Counted from the first letter of the stretch, positions 1 through 8,983 are shown. The stretch: DNA of 64,000 nt from Vibrio cyclitrophicus (GCA_023206055.1 CP065366.1:2976001-3040000); one strand, 5' to 3'. Made by a program: numbers and translations. Notes: a model not told the origin generated them from the sequence alone.

Positions 1-1
1 G

Positions 2-877
2 CTGCAAAATGCTGACACAGCAATGTATGAAGCCAAAGATCGTGGTCGCAACCGCTTGATCAAGTTCAACGAACAGATGAACAAAGAAGCGCGTATGCGA
101 CTGTGGCTTGAGATAGAACTGCAAAAAGCACTGCAACAAAATGGACTCGAGGTTTGGTATCAGCCGAAAGTGAATGCCCGTGATTTCACCATCAACGGCG
201 CAGAAGCTCTGGTTCGTTGGAAGCACCCAGTTGAAGGCTACATCAGCCCTGCTGCATTCATCCCAGTTGCGGAACGTGCAGGTCTTATCGAACAGCTTGG
301 TCGTGTGGTAATGCGTGAAGTATTTGCGACGGTTAAGCGTTGGAAGATGCAAGGTATCCTGCCTGGTCGAGTGGCGATCAACTTGTCTCCAGAGCAGTTT
401 GGTAACCCAAAGCTGATTGATTACGTTGAAAAGCTACTCCGTTCAACAGAACTTGACCCAAGCGCGATTACTTTTGAGCTGACAGAAAGTGCAGTGATGA
501 GTGACAGCGAACACACGCTACAAATGCTAAACGCTATCAAGAGATTAGGATTCGCCTTGTCCATCGATGACTTTGGTACAGGCTATTCATCGCTGTCTTA
601 CTTAGCTCGCTTCCCTATTGATGAACTTAAGATTGACCGTGCGTTTATCTCTGATATCGATACGCTACCAAAGCAAATCACTGTGATTGAAAACATCATT
701 AACCTTGGCAAGTCTCTCGATTTAACCGTGGTTGCAGAAGGTGTCGAAACCAGTGAGCAAGCGACTCTGCTATCGAATCTCAACTGTAGCTCCATTCAAG
801 GTTTCCACTTCTATCGTCCTCAACCAAAACAAGACGTCGAAGAGCTGTTCGCACAAAACCGCCGTCATAAGAACTAA
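2..877 (+). CDS. GGDEF/EAL protein, C-terminal part (c-di-GMP phosphodiesterase domain)
   Basis: The reading frame is open from base 2, so the start lies outside the window. The first visible residues (DTAMYEAKDRGRNR) are the conserved end of a GGDEF domain. A complete EAL domain follows. It keeps the residues expected of a working c-di-GMP phosphodiesterase: the EAL motif (EALVRW), the Asn in AINLSPEQF, DDFGTGYSSL, KIDRAFI, the Glu in AEGVET and a final Gln (QGFHFYRP). The likely reaction is hydrolysis of c-di-GMP to pGpG. The N-terminal sensory part and the GGDEF active site cannot be seen, so the signal sensed and any cyclase activity are unknown. There is no close downstream partner; ubiU starts 180 bp later. 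Confidence 0.9.
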   Translation: MQNADTAMYEAKDRGRNRLIKFNEQMNKEARMRLWLEIELQKALQQNGLEVWYQPKVNARDFTINGAEALVRWKHPVEGYISPAAFIPVAERAGLIEQLGRVVMREVFATVKRWKMQGILPGRVAINLSPEQFGNPKLIDYVEKLLRSTELDPSAITFELTESAVMSDSEHTLQMLNAIKRLGFALSIDDFGTGYSSLSYLARFPIDELKIDRAFISDIDTLPKQITVIENIINLGKSLDLTVVAEGVETSEQATLLSNLNCSSIQGFHFYRPQPKQDVEELFAQNRRHKN

Positions 878-1057
878 TTAGAAGATTCGAATACGTCATC
901 CTCCGAAAGCTAAACCAACACATAAAACTACTACTCGTCAGTACCTCAAACGGAGTAAAAGCAGATTTATCCATCTAAACCTGCCTTACATCAATTCCGT
1001 CATTCATAATTCTTCATAAAATGCTCGCTTCAACTTAATTCTACTGGTAGTGAGCAA

Positions 1058-2071
1058 ATGGAACTCTTATGCCCAGCGGGTAACTTACCTGCTTTGAAAA
1101 CCGCTATTGATTGTGGTGCGGATGCTGTCTATATCGGATTCAAAGACGATACCAATGCCCGACACTTTGCAGGACTGAACTTTGCGGGTAAAAAGCTCGA
1201 TCGTGCTGTGCAGTATGTGCATGACCACAACAAGAAAATTCATGTTGCCCTAAATACGTTTGCTCACCCAAATGGCTTCGACCGTTGGACTAATGCCGTA
1301 GACAATGCCGCTGCACTGGGTGTTGATGCGCTGATCATCGCAGATATCGCGGTGCTTGAGTACGCAGCAAATAAGTATCCAGATCTAGAACTGCACCTAT
1401 CAGTGCAAGCATCTGCGACCAATGCAGTAGCTATCGACTTCTACCATAAAAACTTCAACGTTAAGCGTGTCGTACTGCCACGTGTATTGTCGATTCATCA
1501 GGTCAAACAGCTTTCTCGTAATATCACTTCTGACGTTGACCTTGAAGTATTCGCTTTTGGTAGCTTGTGTATCATGGCAGAAGGTCGTTGTTACCTCTCT
1601 TCATACATGACTGGCGAATCACCCAATACCGTTGGTGCTTGCTCTCCGGCGAAATACGTTCGCTGGCAAGAAACAGAAACCGGCTTAGAGTCTCGCTTGA
1701 ACGAAATCCTTATCGATAAGTATGAAGCAGGTGAAAACGCTGGTTACCCAACGTTGTGTAAAGGTCGCTTTGAAGCGGAGATCGATGGTGAACGTAAGCG
1801 CTATCACGCACTTGAAGAGCCAACGAGCCTCAACACACTATCCATGTTGCCTGAGCTTTTCGCAGCAAATGTTGCCTCGGTGAAGATTGAAGGTCGCCAG
1901 CGCAGCCCTGCTTATGTTGAACAAGTCACCCGTACGTGGCGCGCAGCTATCGATCGCTACTTAGCGAACCCAGAACAATACCAAGTGGAACAAGCTTGGA
2001 ATGCGACACTGGCGAATGTATCAGAAGGTACACAAACCACGCTTGGCGCTTATCACCGTAAATGGCAATAG
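1058..2071 (+). CDS. ubiU: O2-independent ubiquinone biosynthesis protein UbiU (U32 family)
   Basis: This is a 337-residue peptidase-U32-family protein, very close to E. coli UbiU/YhbU over its whole length (starts MELLCPAGNL, ends GAYHRKWQ). UbiU and UbiV form a complex needed for the hydroxylations of ubiquinone synthesis without oxygen. Each carries a 4Fe-4S cluster. Four cysteines stand at residues 171, 178, 195 and 234, the same spacing as the E. coli ligands shifted by two. The gene is followed at once by ubiV, whose start lies 18 bp past this stop, so the two are almost surely one transcript. I see no clear FNR site in the 180-bp upstream gap, although anaerobic control would be expected for this pathway. 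Confidence 0.96.
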   Translation: MELLCPAGNLPALKTAIDCGADAVYIGFKDDTNARHFAGLNFAGKKLDRAVQYVHDHNKKIHVALNTFAHPNGFDRWTNAVDNAAALGVDALIIADIAVLEYAANKYPDLELHLSVQASATNAVAIDFYHKNFNVKRVVLPRVLSIHQVKQLSRNITSDVDLEVFAFGSLCIMAEGRCYLSSYMTGESPNTVGACSPAKYVRWQETETGLESRLNEILIDKYEAGENAGYPTLCKGRFEAEIDGERKRYHALEEPTSLNTLSMLPELFAANVASVKIEGRQRSPAYVEQVTRTWRAAIDRYLANPEQYQVEQAWNATLANVSEGTQTTLGAYHRKWQ

Positions 2072-2089
2072 AGCCAAATGGAGAACTCA

Positions 2090-2968
2090 ATGAAATACGC
2101 ATTAGGCCCTCTACTTTATTTTTGGCCAAAACAAGACGTTGAAAGCTTCTATGAGCAAGCGAAATCAAGCTCTGCCGACATCATCTACCTAGGTGAAGCG
2201 GTGTGTTCAAAGCGTCGTGAGATGAAAGCGAAACACTGGATGGACATTGCTAAAGAGCTGTCTGCTTCAGGTAAGCAAGTTGTCCTCTCGACCATGGCAT
2301 TGCTCGAAGCGCCAAGCGAAGTCAACATCATGAAAAAGTACATCGATAATGGTGACTTTGCGATCGAAGCCAATGATGTATCTGCAATTCAGCTAGCCAG
2401 CGAAAGCAAAGTACCGTTCGTGGTTGGCCCAGCTGTAAATACATACAACGCCCGCACGCTGAACCTGTTCTTGAAACAAGGTATGACGCGTTGGTGTATG
2501 CCGGTTGAGCTGTCTCGCGAATGGCTAAACAACGTGATGACCCAGTGTGAAGAACTGAACATCCGTAATAAATTTGAAGTAGAAGTGTTTAGCCATGGCT
2601 ACCTGCCGCTTGCTTACTCGGCACGCTGCTTTACCGCTCGCGCTGAAAACAAAGCCAAAGACGATTGCGAAACCTGCTGCATCAAATACCCAACAGGCTT
2701 ACAAGTCGATAGCCAAGAAGGTCAGTCGGTCTTTAACCTTAATGGCATCCAAACCCAATCGGGTTACTGCTACAACCTAGTCAATGACTTGCCGAGCATG
2801 CATGACTTGGTCGACGTGGTTCGTTTGAGCCCGTTAGGTATTGATACCTTCTCTGAAATCAATAACTTCAGAGCCAACGAGCAAGGTCAAAAACCGATAA
2901 AGATTGAAAGCCGCCAATGTAATGGTTACTGGCATCAGCTTGCAGGTTTAGACGTTAAGAACATCTAG
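2090..2968 (+). CDS. ubiV: O2-independent ubiquinone biosynthesis protein UbiV (U32 family)
   Basis: This is the partner of UbiU in oxygen-independent ubiquinone hydroxylation (E. coli YhbV). An in-frame ATG exists at 2078, but I place the start at 2090 (MKYALGPLLY): it matches the E. coli N terminus and has GGAG at 2080-2083 as ribosome binding site. With this start the protein has 292 residues and cysteines at 39, 180, 193 and 197, exactly the cluster ligand positions reported for E. coli UbiV. A further Cys sits at 196. It is the second gene of a two-gene operon and ends in a strong hairpin terminator shared with the convergent efflux gene. Confidence 0.95.
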   Translation: MKYALGPLLYFWPKQDVESFYEQAKSSSADIIYLGEAVCSKRREMKAKHWMDIAKELSASGKQVVLSTMALLEAPSEVNIMKKYIDNGDFAIEANDVSAIQLASESKVPFVVGPAVNTYNARTLNLFLKQGMTRWCMPVELSREWLNNVMTQCEELNIRNKFEVEVFSHGYLPLAYSARCFTARAENKAKDDCETCCIKYPTGLQVDSQEGQSVFNLNGIQTQSGYCYNLVNDLPSMHDLVDVVRLSPLGIDTFSEINNFRANEQGQKPIKIESRQCNGYWHQLAGLDVKNI

Positions 2969-3001
2969 TTCCTCGCATTGAACTAACCAGCAACAGATAC
3001 A

Positions 3002-3031
3002 AAAAAGGTCTAGCATTCGCTAGACCTTTTT
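3002..3031. terminator. Bidirectional terminator between ubiV and the MATE gene
   Basis: The 13-bp arms AAAAAGGTCTAGC and GCTAGACCTTTTT are separated by ATTC. There is an A-run on one side and a T-run on the other, so it can act on both convergent genes. Confidence 0.9.
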
Positions 3032-3053
3032 AATTCGACTTAAGAAACACGAC

Positions 3054-4391
3054 CTATGCCGTCGCTGTCTCCATCGGTGAGGCATCGAGCTTCTTTAGGT
3101 CTTTGTAGAGCATCACCATCACCACCACACTTAGCGCAATGTTAGACAATGGGTACGCAATCCAGATCCCCGGCACACCATACAACTTAGGCATAATGTA
3201 TAAAAACGGCAGCTGGATAAGCATGTTACCTATCGTCACAAACATCGCCTTGCTGCCCTTGTTCACTGCCTGATAGTAAGCACCTGCAACTACTAAGAAG
3301 CCATCCAGCGCCAGTGCAAACATGTGAAGTCGAATACCCAACACGGTGTACTCAACTAGCTGAGGTTCGTCTGAGTTAAATACTGACACAAACTCACGTG
3401 GGAACGCGTTCAGAAGCAGCACGAACGCCACACCAATCAATACCGAACTCATCATCGCTATCTTAAGTAACTTACGGATGTTCGCTTGGTTACGCGCACC
3501 ATGGTTGTAGCTCACCAATGGTTGCATGCCGTTGGCGATACCTTCAGCCGTGAGGTAGTACACCGTCACGATGTAGCCCAAAATCGCGTACGCGCCAATC
3601 ATCAACTGGTCGCCATATTGAGAGAACAACGCATTGTGCAGCGCCACCATCATCGACCCATAAGCGTACATAAAGAAGCTTGATGTACCAATGGCGAAGA
3701 TTTGTGGAATCACATCCAGCTTCAATCTCAACTCATTCCAACGTAAACGTAGGTTTGCTCGACGTGAGAAGAAGTAAGCCAAGCCGAGAGCCGTTACCAC
3801 AAATTGGGCAATTGCTGTTGCTAATGCTGCGCCCATCAACTCCCAGCCATAGAGAGCGATAAACAGGTAATCGAGTACGATGTTAATTACCGCACCAACG
3901 ATCATCAATATCGTCGCTAGATTAGGGCTATCATCGTTACGCAGTAAAAACGGCATCGCGATCGAACCTAACGTGAAGACACTGGCACCAATCAGAATGT
4001 GTAAGTACTGCAGGCCAAGTTCATATACTCGCCCTTCAGCGCCTTGCCAAAGCAAGAAGTTATCAGCAAACAAAAACAGCAATGCAGAGACAATAGGAGT
4101 TATCGCTAACAACAAGGTTAACCCCGTTGCTAAGATCTGCTTAGCGCCTTGAGTATCTTTTTCACCTTGACGAATTGAGACAAGCGCACCTGTACCCACA
4201 CCCACCAACATACCAATACCGAGAATCGAACCAATCACAGGCCACGCAACATTGATACCTGCAAGTCCATCAGCCCCCACATATCGGCCAATGAAGATGC
4301 CATCCACCACTTGGTACAGCCCATTAACCAACATGGCCGCCACGGTAGGGATTGTGTATCGCCAAAACTGGCGACGAATTGAGTTACTCAT
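3054..4391 (-). CDS. MATE family multidrug/cation antiporter
   Basis: The product is a 445-residue polytopic inner-membrane protein of the multi-antimicrobial extrusion (MATE) family, with about twelve hydrophobic segments in two similar halves and the family's usual length. Such proteins export cationic drugs or metabolites in exchange for Na+ or H+; the substrate here cannot be read from sequence. The gene lies 89 bp downstream of a MarR-type regulator on the same strand. The intergenic gap holds a 21-bp palindrome nearly identical to one in front of the regulator gene, which strongly suggests local MarR control. A small hairpin (4414-4440) lies in its leader. It shares the downstream terminator with ubiV. 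Confidence 0.9.
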   Translation of the reverse strand: MSNSIRRQFWRYTIPTVAAMLVNGLYQVVDGIFIGRYVGADGLAGINVAWPVIGSILGIGMLVGVGTGALVSIRQGEKDTQGAKQILATGLTLLLAITPIVSALLFLFADNFLLWQGAEGRVYELGLQYLHILIGASVFTLGSIAMPFLLRNDDSPNLATILMIVGAVINIVLDYLFIALYGWELMGAALATAIAQFVVTALGLAYFFSRRANLRLRWNELRLKLDVIPQIFAIGTSSFFMYAYGSMMVALHNALFSQYGDQLMIGAYAILGYIVTVYYLTAEGIANGMQPLVSYNHGARNQANIRKLLKIAMMSSVLIGVAFVLLLNAFPREFVSVFNSDEPQLVEYTVLGIRLHMFALALDGFLVVAGAYYQAVNKGSKAMFVTIGNMLIQLPFLYIMPKLYGVPGIWIAYPLSNIALSVVVMVMLYKDLKKLDASPMETATA

Positions 4392-4446
4392 TTCTTACTC
4401 TACTTTCATTTGTGAGTCGCATATCAACAAGATATGACTCGAAAAA

Positions 4447-4467
4447 TTAGTTAACAAGGCTAACTAA
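4447..4467. promoter_or_regulatory. Candidate MarR operator, site 2 (marR-MATE gap)
   Basis: TTAGTTAAC-AAG-GCTAACTAA is a 9-3-9 palindrome with one mismatch, starting 56 bp upstream of the MATE start codon. It matches the site upstream of marR at 19 of 21 positions. Confidence 0.75.
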
Positions 4468-4480
4468 ATATCTAAATTAT

Positions 4481-4894
4481 TTACTTCAAAGCTTTATTTA
4501 ATAATAGGTTTAGCTGCTGAGATTCTTGCTCAGACAAACGACTTTCCAGTATCTGTGCCATGACCTGATAGATCTTACTTTCTTCTTCCAAGCCAACTTC
4601 AGCTTTGCTGGTCAGTACGACCAACTTAGACCTCGCATCTTCGAGCGAAGCTTTACGCTCAACAAGTCCCTTTCTCTCTAACCTTTGAACCATAGTGGTT
4701 GCTGAAGGCTTGGTCACCTGCATCTCAACCGCAAGATCAGTCAATCGGATCGGTTCAGGAGAGGCTTGAATGACCTTCAAATAGTCATACTCATTGAAGC
4801 TCAATTGGCAAATAGGATCTTCATTTACCTGAGTGCGCCATATCTTGGAGGCGAAGCGCTCAATCTTTTCTAAATTCTGGTTCAGCATACTCAC
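4481..4894 (-). CDS. MarR family transcriptional regulator
   Basis: This is a 137-residue winged-helix protein of the MarR type. The DNA-binding region includes IRLTDLAVEMQVTKPSATTM followed by VQRLERKGLVER, and the wing carries DARSKLVVLT. The length is normal for the family. These proteins act as dimers, usually repress neighbouring efflux genes, and release DNA when they bind a small ligand. The next gene on the strand is a MATE pump. Near-identical palindromes lie just upstream of this gene and upstream of the pump, so autoregulation plus control of the pump is the simplest reading. The inducing ligand is unknown. Confidence 0.9.
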   Translation of the reverse strand: MSMLNQNLEKIERFASKIWRTQVNEDPICQLSFNEYDYLKVIQASPEPIRLTDLAVEMQVTKPSATTMVQRLERKGLVERKASLEDARSKLVVLTSKAEVGLEEESKIYQVMAQILESRLSEQESQQLNLLLNKALK

Positions 4895-4912
4895 CTAATC
4901 AAAGAATAGCAT

Positions 4913-4933
4913 TTAGTTAGCAAGGCTAACTAT
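4913..4933. promoter_or_regulatory. Candidate MarR operator, site 1 (upstream of marR)
   Basis: TTAGTTAGC-AAG-GCTAACTAT is a 9-3-9 palindrome beginning 18 bp before the marR start codon, well placed to block its promoter or early transcription. Confidence 0.75.
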
Positions 4934-4993
4934 TTTAGTGTTGTTTAAATAAAAAGCAATCAAAACGAGATGAAGATCATAAAAAAGGCGCAT

Positions 4994-5023
4994 AAAAAAA
5001 CCGCTGACAGGCAGCGGCTTTTC
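4994..5023 (-). terminator. Terminator of nlpI
   Basis: On the minus strand the hairpin CCGCTG-CCTGT-CAGCGG is followed by a run of seven T. Confidence 0.88.
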
Positions 5024-5041
5024 GGAATCAAAATGTGTTGC

Positions 5042-5965
5042 TTACTTAGCGTTGGCTTCTTCTTCGGCCTCAGCCAGCTTAACTTGCGCTAAGTGCTCAG
5101 CTTTAAGCGTGGTGAAAATACGGCTTAACTCTAAGAAAGAGTAACGGTGTTCTACGTATTCATACACGTTAAAAGAAACCGCTAACTTGTACAAAGATAT
5201 AGCATTCGCGTAGTCACCATTCATATGGTAACGCTTAGCAAGATAGAAGTACGTCTCTGTTAGGCGCTGCGCAAGTAACGTGTTGTCACGAGTACCGGTT
5301 AAGATCGCCTTGAAAGCCTGCTCTTCAGTGATGTCATCAAGCATAATCGCGACTAATACCCAGCCCCACTGCTCATCACGACTCTCATAACGTGTTTGTA
5401 AATCAAGCTTAGCTTGTTCTGGCGTGAGTTCATGCTGAATGATGTACAACCACAGAGCGCGAAATGGATCGCTAGGATCATCGGCATAGTGCTTCATCAT
5501 CTCTTCATTGGCTAAGTCGTAACGCTCACCATAGTAAAGTGCGATAGAGCGGTTTCTTTCTGCATAAGAGTTTGCAGGATCAAGCTCTAACGTTGAATCA
5601 AAAGATTCATAAGCGGCATCAAACTCCCCTACCTGCGTAAAGTAAACACCCAAAAGATTGAAGATATCAGGTTGAGCAGGGTTCAATGAAAGAGATTGGT
5701 TGAAGTCGAGGCGCGCGAGATCACGTAGGCCAACACTGTCATAATAGTTACCACGTTCAAACAGCATCTTAGCTCGAACTTCATCGTTCAAATCTGGGCG
5801 CTGTAATAACTGACTAAGACGTGCAATTTGAACTTCTTGTTGAACGCTTGGTTGCAGTGGCACAGCCATCGGTGGATAAACCCAACGTGAGGTGTTATCT
5901 GATGTTGTCGCACAACCTGTTAGTACAAGCAGTAAACACATACTCGCGGTTTGAAACCATTTCAC
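5042..5965 (-). CDS. nlpI: Lipoprotein NlpI (TPR protein)
   Basis: A 307-residue outer-membrane lipoprotein. The signal peptide ends in the lipobox LTGC with the lipidated Cys at residue 18. The body is made of TPR helices, for example FNLLGVYFTQVGEFDAAYES. In E. coli NlpI is an adaptor that brings the protease Prc to its substrates, notably the endopeptidase MepS, and scaffolds peptidoglycan hydrolases. It follows pnp as in E. coli, but pnp has its own terminator, so separate transcription from the 124-bp gap is likely. Length and start fit the family. Confidence 0.95.
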   Translation of the reverse strand: MKWFQTASMCLLLVLTGCATTSDNTSRWVYPPMAVPLQPSVQQEVQIARLSQLLQRPDLNDEVRAKMLFERGNYYDSVGLRDLARLDFNQSLSLNPAQPDIFNLLGVYFTQVGEFDAAYESFDSTLELDPANSYAERNRSIALYYGERYDLANEEMMKHYADDPSDPFRALWLYIIQHELTPEQAKLDLQTRYESRDEQWGWVLVAIMLDDITEEQAFKAILTGTRDNTLLAQRLTETYFYLAKRYHMNGDYANAISLYKLAVSFNVYEYVEHRYSFLELSRIFTTLKAEHLAQVKLAEAEEEANAK

Positions 5966-5992
5966 AAATAATTACTCCTGTTATGACCGCAA

Positions 5993-6023
5993 TAAAAAAG
6001 GGGAGCGATATGCTCCCCTTTAT
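5993..6023 (-). terminator. Terminator of pnp
   Basis: On the minus strand AAGGGGAGC-ATATC-GCTCCCCTT is followed by T-rich sequence. It separates pnp from nlpI. Confidence 0.88.
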
Positions 6024-6089
6024 AACATGCTTTGTTGACGATAGGTTAGAAATCACTAAAAAGCGATATCACCATCGACACACTGAGAA

Positions 6090-8210
6090 TTACTCAGCAG
6101 CAGGTGCTTCGCCTTCAGCTGGCGTTTCAACTGCTTCTTTCATGCTTAGACGTACACGGCCTTGACGGTCAATTTCAAGAACCTTAACAGGAACTTCTTG
6201 ACCTTCAGTTAGGTAGTCAGACACTTTCTCAACGCGCTTGTCAGCGATTTGAGATATGTGTACTAGACCATCTTTACCTGGAAGGATAGTAACGAATGCA
6301 CCGAAGTCAGCTAGACGAGCAACTTTACCTTGGTAAATGCGGCCAACTTCAACTTCAGCTGTGATCTCTTCGATACGACGGATAGCTTCTTTAGCAGCTG
6401 CGCCTTCAGTAGCAGCAATCTTGATTGTGCCATCGTCTTCGATTTCGATTGTAGTACCCGTTTCTTCACAAAGAGCACGGATAACTGCGCCGCCTTTACC
6501 GATAACATCTTTGATCTTATCAGAGCTGATTTTCATTGTGTGGATACGTGGAGCGAATTCAGAGATATCTTCACGAGCACCAGAGATAGCTTCATCCATT
6601 ACAGAAAGGATGTGCTTACGTGCACCTTGCGCTTGGTTAAGTGCAATTTGCATGATCTCTTTAGTGATACCTTCGATCTTGATGTCCATTTGAAGTGCAG
6701 TGATACCAGCGTTAGTACCTGCTACTTTAAAGTCCATGTCACCTAGGTGATCTTCGTCGCCAAGGATGTCAGAAAGAACAACGAAATCGTCGCCTTCTTT
6801 AACAAGACCCATTGCGATACCCGCAACAGAAGCTTTGATTGGAACACCAGCATCCATAAGAGCTAGAGATGTACCACATACAGAAGCCATTGAAGAAGAA
6901 CCGTTAGATTCTGTGATTTCCGATACAACACGAACTGTGTATGGGAATTCGTCAACAGAAGGCATTACTGCTTGGATACCACGTTTAGCAAGCTTACCGT
7001 GACCAATTTCACGACGCTTAGGAGAACCAACGAAACCAGTTTCACCTACACAGTATGGAGGGAAGTTGTAGTGTAGAAGGAAGTTGTCTTTCTTCTCACC
7101 CATTAGGCTGTCGATGATTTGTGCATCACGTTGTGTACCAAGCGTTGCAGTAACAAGTGCTTGAGTTTCACCACGAGTGAATAGAGAAGAACCGTGTGTA
7201 CGTGGAAGAACACCAGTACGTACGTCTAGCGCACGAACCATGTCTTTTTCACGGCCATCGATACGTGGGTTGCCCGCGATGATGCGGCTACGTACTACGT
7301 TTTTCTCTAGAGAACCAAGCATGCCGCGAATTTCGCGCTCATCTAGGTTTTCGTCTTGTGCAATTAGAGCTTCAACAACGTCGTTCTTGATTGCGCCAAC
7401 TTGCTCGTAACGAGCCATTTTCTCAGTGATCTGGTACGCGTCAGATAGACGAGTTTCAGCTTGCTCAGCAACTTTAGCTTTAAGCTCAGTGTTAACTGCT
7501 GGCGCTTCCCAGTTCCAAGATGGAGTTGCAACTTCAGCTGCAAATTCGTTGATCGCTTTGATTACAACTTGTTGTTGGTCGTGACCGTAAACAACAGCTG
7601 AAAGCATTTCTTCTTCAGATAGGTTATCAGCTTCAGATTCAACCATTAGTACTGCGCCTTCTGTACCAGACACAACTAGGTCTAGTTTAGAGTTTTCAAG
7701 CTCAGTATTTGATGGGTTAAGAACAAGTTCGCCGTCGATGTGACCAACACGTGCAGCACCGATAGGACCATTGAATGGAGCACCAGAGATAGCAAGTGCA
7801 GCAGACGTTGCGATCATAGTGATCATGTCTGGGTTTACGTCAGGGTTGATAGAAACAACCGTAGCGATAACTTGAACTTCGTTTTTAAACGCACTTGGGA
7901 AAAGTGGACGAATTGGACGGTCAATCAGACGAGCTGTTAGTGTTTCGCCTTCAGATGGACGACCTTCACGCTTGAAGAAACCACCAGGGATTTTACCCGC
8001 AGCGTATGTACGCTCTTGGTAGTTAACTGTTAGAGGGAAGAAATCTTGGCCTGCAACTGCTTCTTTCTTAGCAACAACAGAAACGAATACTGATGTATCG
8101 TCCATAGTCGCCATTACAGCAGCAGTAGCTTGACGTGCAATTACGCCCGTTTCTAGAGTAACGGTGTGGTTACCGTACTGGAACGATTTTACAACTGGTT
8201 TTTCAAACAT
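6090..8210 (-). CDS. pnp: Polyribonucleotide nucleotidyltransferase (PNPase)
   Basis: PNPase is a 3'-to-5' phosphorolytic exoribonuclease, trimeric, and a degradosome component. The 706 residues contain two RNase PH-like domains, the second with the conserved FPPYCVGETG and KRREIGHGKLAKR segments. A KH domain with IGKGGAVIRAL and a C-terminal S1 domain with VGRIYQGKVARLADFGAFV follow. The tail is short and acidic (AEGEAPAAE). It lies downstream of rpsO as in E. coli, but a terminator follows rpsO. The 378-bp gap holds a long stem-loop that resembles the RNase III-cleaved leader by which PNPase controls its own mRNA in E. coli. Confidence 0.98.
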   Translation of the reverse strand: MFEKPVVKSFQYGNHTVTLETGVIARQATAAVMATMDDTSVFVSVVAKKEAVAGQDFFPLTVNYQERTYAAGKIPGGFFKREGRPSEGETLTARLIDRPIRPLFPSAFKNEVQVIATVVSINPDVNPDMITMIATSAALAISGAPFNGPIGAARVGHIDGELVLNPSNTELENSKLDLVVSGTEGAVLMVESEADNLSEEEMLSAVVYGHDQQQVVIKAINEFAAEVATPSWNWEAPAVNTELKAKVAEQAETRLSDAYQITEKMARYEQVGAIKNDVVEALIAQDENLDEREIRGMLGSLEKNVVRSRIIAGNPRIDGREKDMVRALDVRTGVLPRTHGSSLFTRGETQALVTATLGTQRDAQIIDSLMGEKKDNFLLHYNFPPYCVGETGFVGSPKRREIGHGKLAKRGIQAVMPSVDEFPYTVRVVSEITESNGSSSMASVCGTSLALMDAGVPIKASVAGIAMGLVKEGDDFVVLSDILGDEDHLGDMDFKVAGTNAGITALQMDIKIEGITKEIMQIALNQAQGARKHILSVMDEAISGAREDISEFAPRIHTMKISSDKIKDVIGKGGAVIRALCEETGTTIEIEDDGTIKIAATEGAAAKEAIRRIEEITAEVEVGRIYQGKVARLADFGAFVTILPGKDGLVHISQIADKRVEKVSDYLTEGQEVPVKVLEIDRQGRVRLSMKEAVETPAEGEAPAAE

Positions 8211-8224
8211 TGTATATCCTTAGC

Positions 8225-8366
8225 TCTAAAGTCAGACTTTAGATTAAGTGAAGAATGACTCAAGACATTACCAATCGCGACTAGTGAAAAGGGACTTAGG
8301 ATGGTGACTCTTTGTATGAGTTCATACGCCGAATTAGGACCAAATCCGCCTTTGAATAGTCGCGAC
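8225..8366 (-). promoter_or_regulatory. Structured pnp leader (probable RNase III/PNPase autoregulation element)
   Basis: The 378-bp gap 8211-8588 holds the rpsO terminator and this leader. Reading the minus strand, GTCGCGACTA (8366-8357) pairs with TAGTCGCGAT (8283-8274) as a 10-bp outer stem. It encloses GGATTTGG/CCTAAGTCC and an inner hairpin GTATG-AACT-CATAC. A second hairpin (8225-8243, TCTAAAG/CTTTAGA) sits just before the pnp start. The layout resembles the E. coli pnp leader; function is inferred. Confidence 0.65.
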
Positions 8367-8533
8367 CTATTGGCCGACATCTGTGACTGTAATCTCTTGA
8401 GAGGTTGATTGCCAAACGCTGAAAACGCTATAGGCGGGCGTAGTATAAACTATTTTTATTAGGAGATATATTTCCTATCAGAAAAAGCCAGATGATATTC
8501 TGACCATCCAGCCTAGCATTTTCTTACAGGCAC

Positions 8534-8560
8534 AAAAAAAGGAGCATAAATGCTCCTTTT
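8534..8560 (-). terminator. Terminator of rpsO
   Basis: On the minus strand AGGAGCATTTATGCTCCT is followed by a run of seven T. It would allow part of the transcription to stop before pnp. Confidence 0.85.
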
Positions 8561-8588
8561 CTTCAAACTGTCTTTGCAGACATCGCTA

Positions 8589-8858
8589 TTAGCGACGTAG
8601 GCCTAGACGCTTGATTAGGTCTTGGTAACGAGCAAGGTTTTTGCCTTTCAAGTAATCAAGAAGCTTACGACGGCTAGAAACCATACGTAGTAGACCACGA
8701 CGGCTGTGGTGATCGTGTTTGTGCGCTTTGAAGTGACCTTGTAGGTGGTTGATAGAAGCAGTAAGTAGTGCTACTTGTACTTCTGGTGAACCTGTGTCGC
8801 CTTCAGATTGTGCGTATTCTGCAACGATTGCTGCTTTAGTTTCTGCATTCAGAGACAT
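8589..8858 (-). CDS. rpsO: 30S ribosomal protein S15
   Basis: This 89-residue protein has the standard length and sequence of bacterial S15, including GSPEVQVALLTASINHLQGH and the basic HDHHSRRGLLRMVSSRRKLL stretch that binds 16S rRNA helices. S15 is a primary-binding protein that nucleates the platform of the small subunit. The gene lies between truB and pnp, as in E. coli, with terminators on both sides. In E. coli S15 represses its own translation through a leader pseudoknot; I did not model that fold here. Confidence 0.99.
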   Translation of the reverse strand: MSLNAETKAAIVAEYAQSEGDTGSPEVQVALLTASINHLQGHFKAHKHDHHSRRGLLRMVSSRRKLLDYLKGKNLARYQDLIKRLGLRR

Positions 8859-8983
8859 AAATCTCTCCTGATAAGAGTAAGTTTATATTTGTAGCAGCCA
8901 ATCTCTGATTCAGCCGCTACGCGAGCCGAGGATTATAGGGAAGTTTGTCAGTTGGTGCAATAACAATCGAACCCATTAAAAAC

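Noticed and set aside
988..1010. Possible FNR half-site (ACATCAA) upstream of ubiU
   Set aside because: Only one half of the palindrome is present, so an FNR site cannot be claimed.
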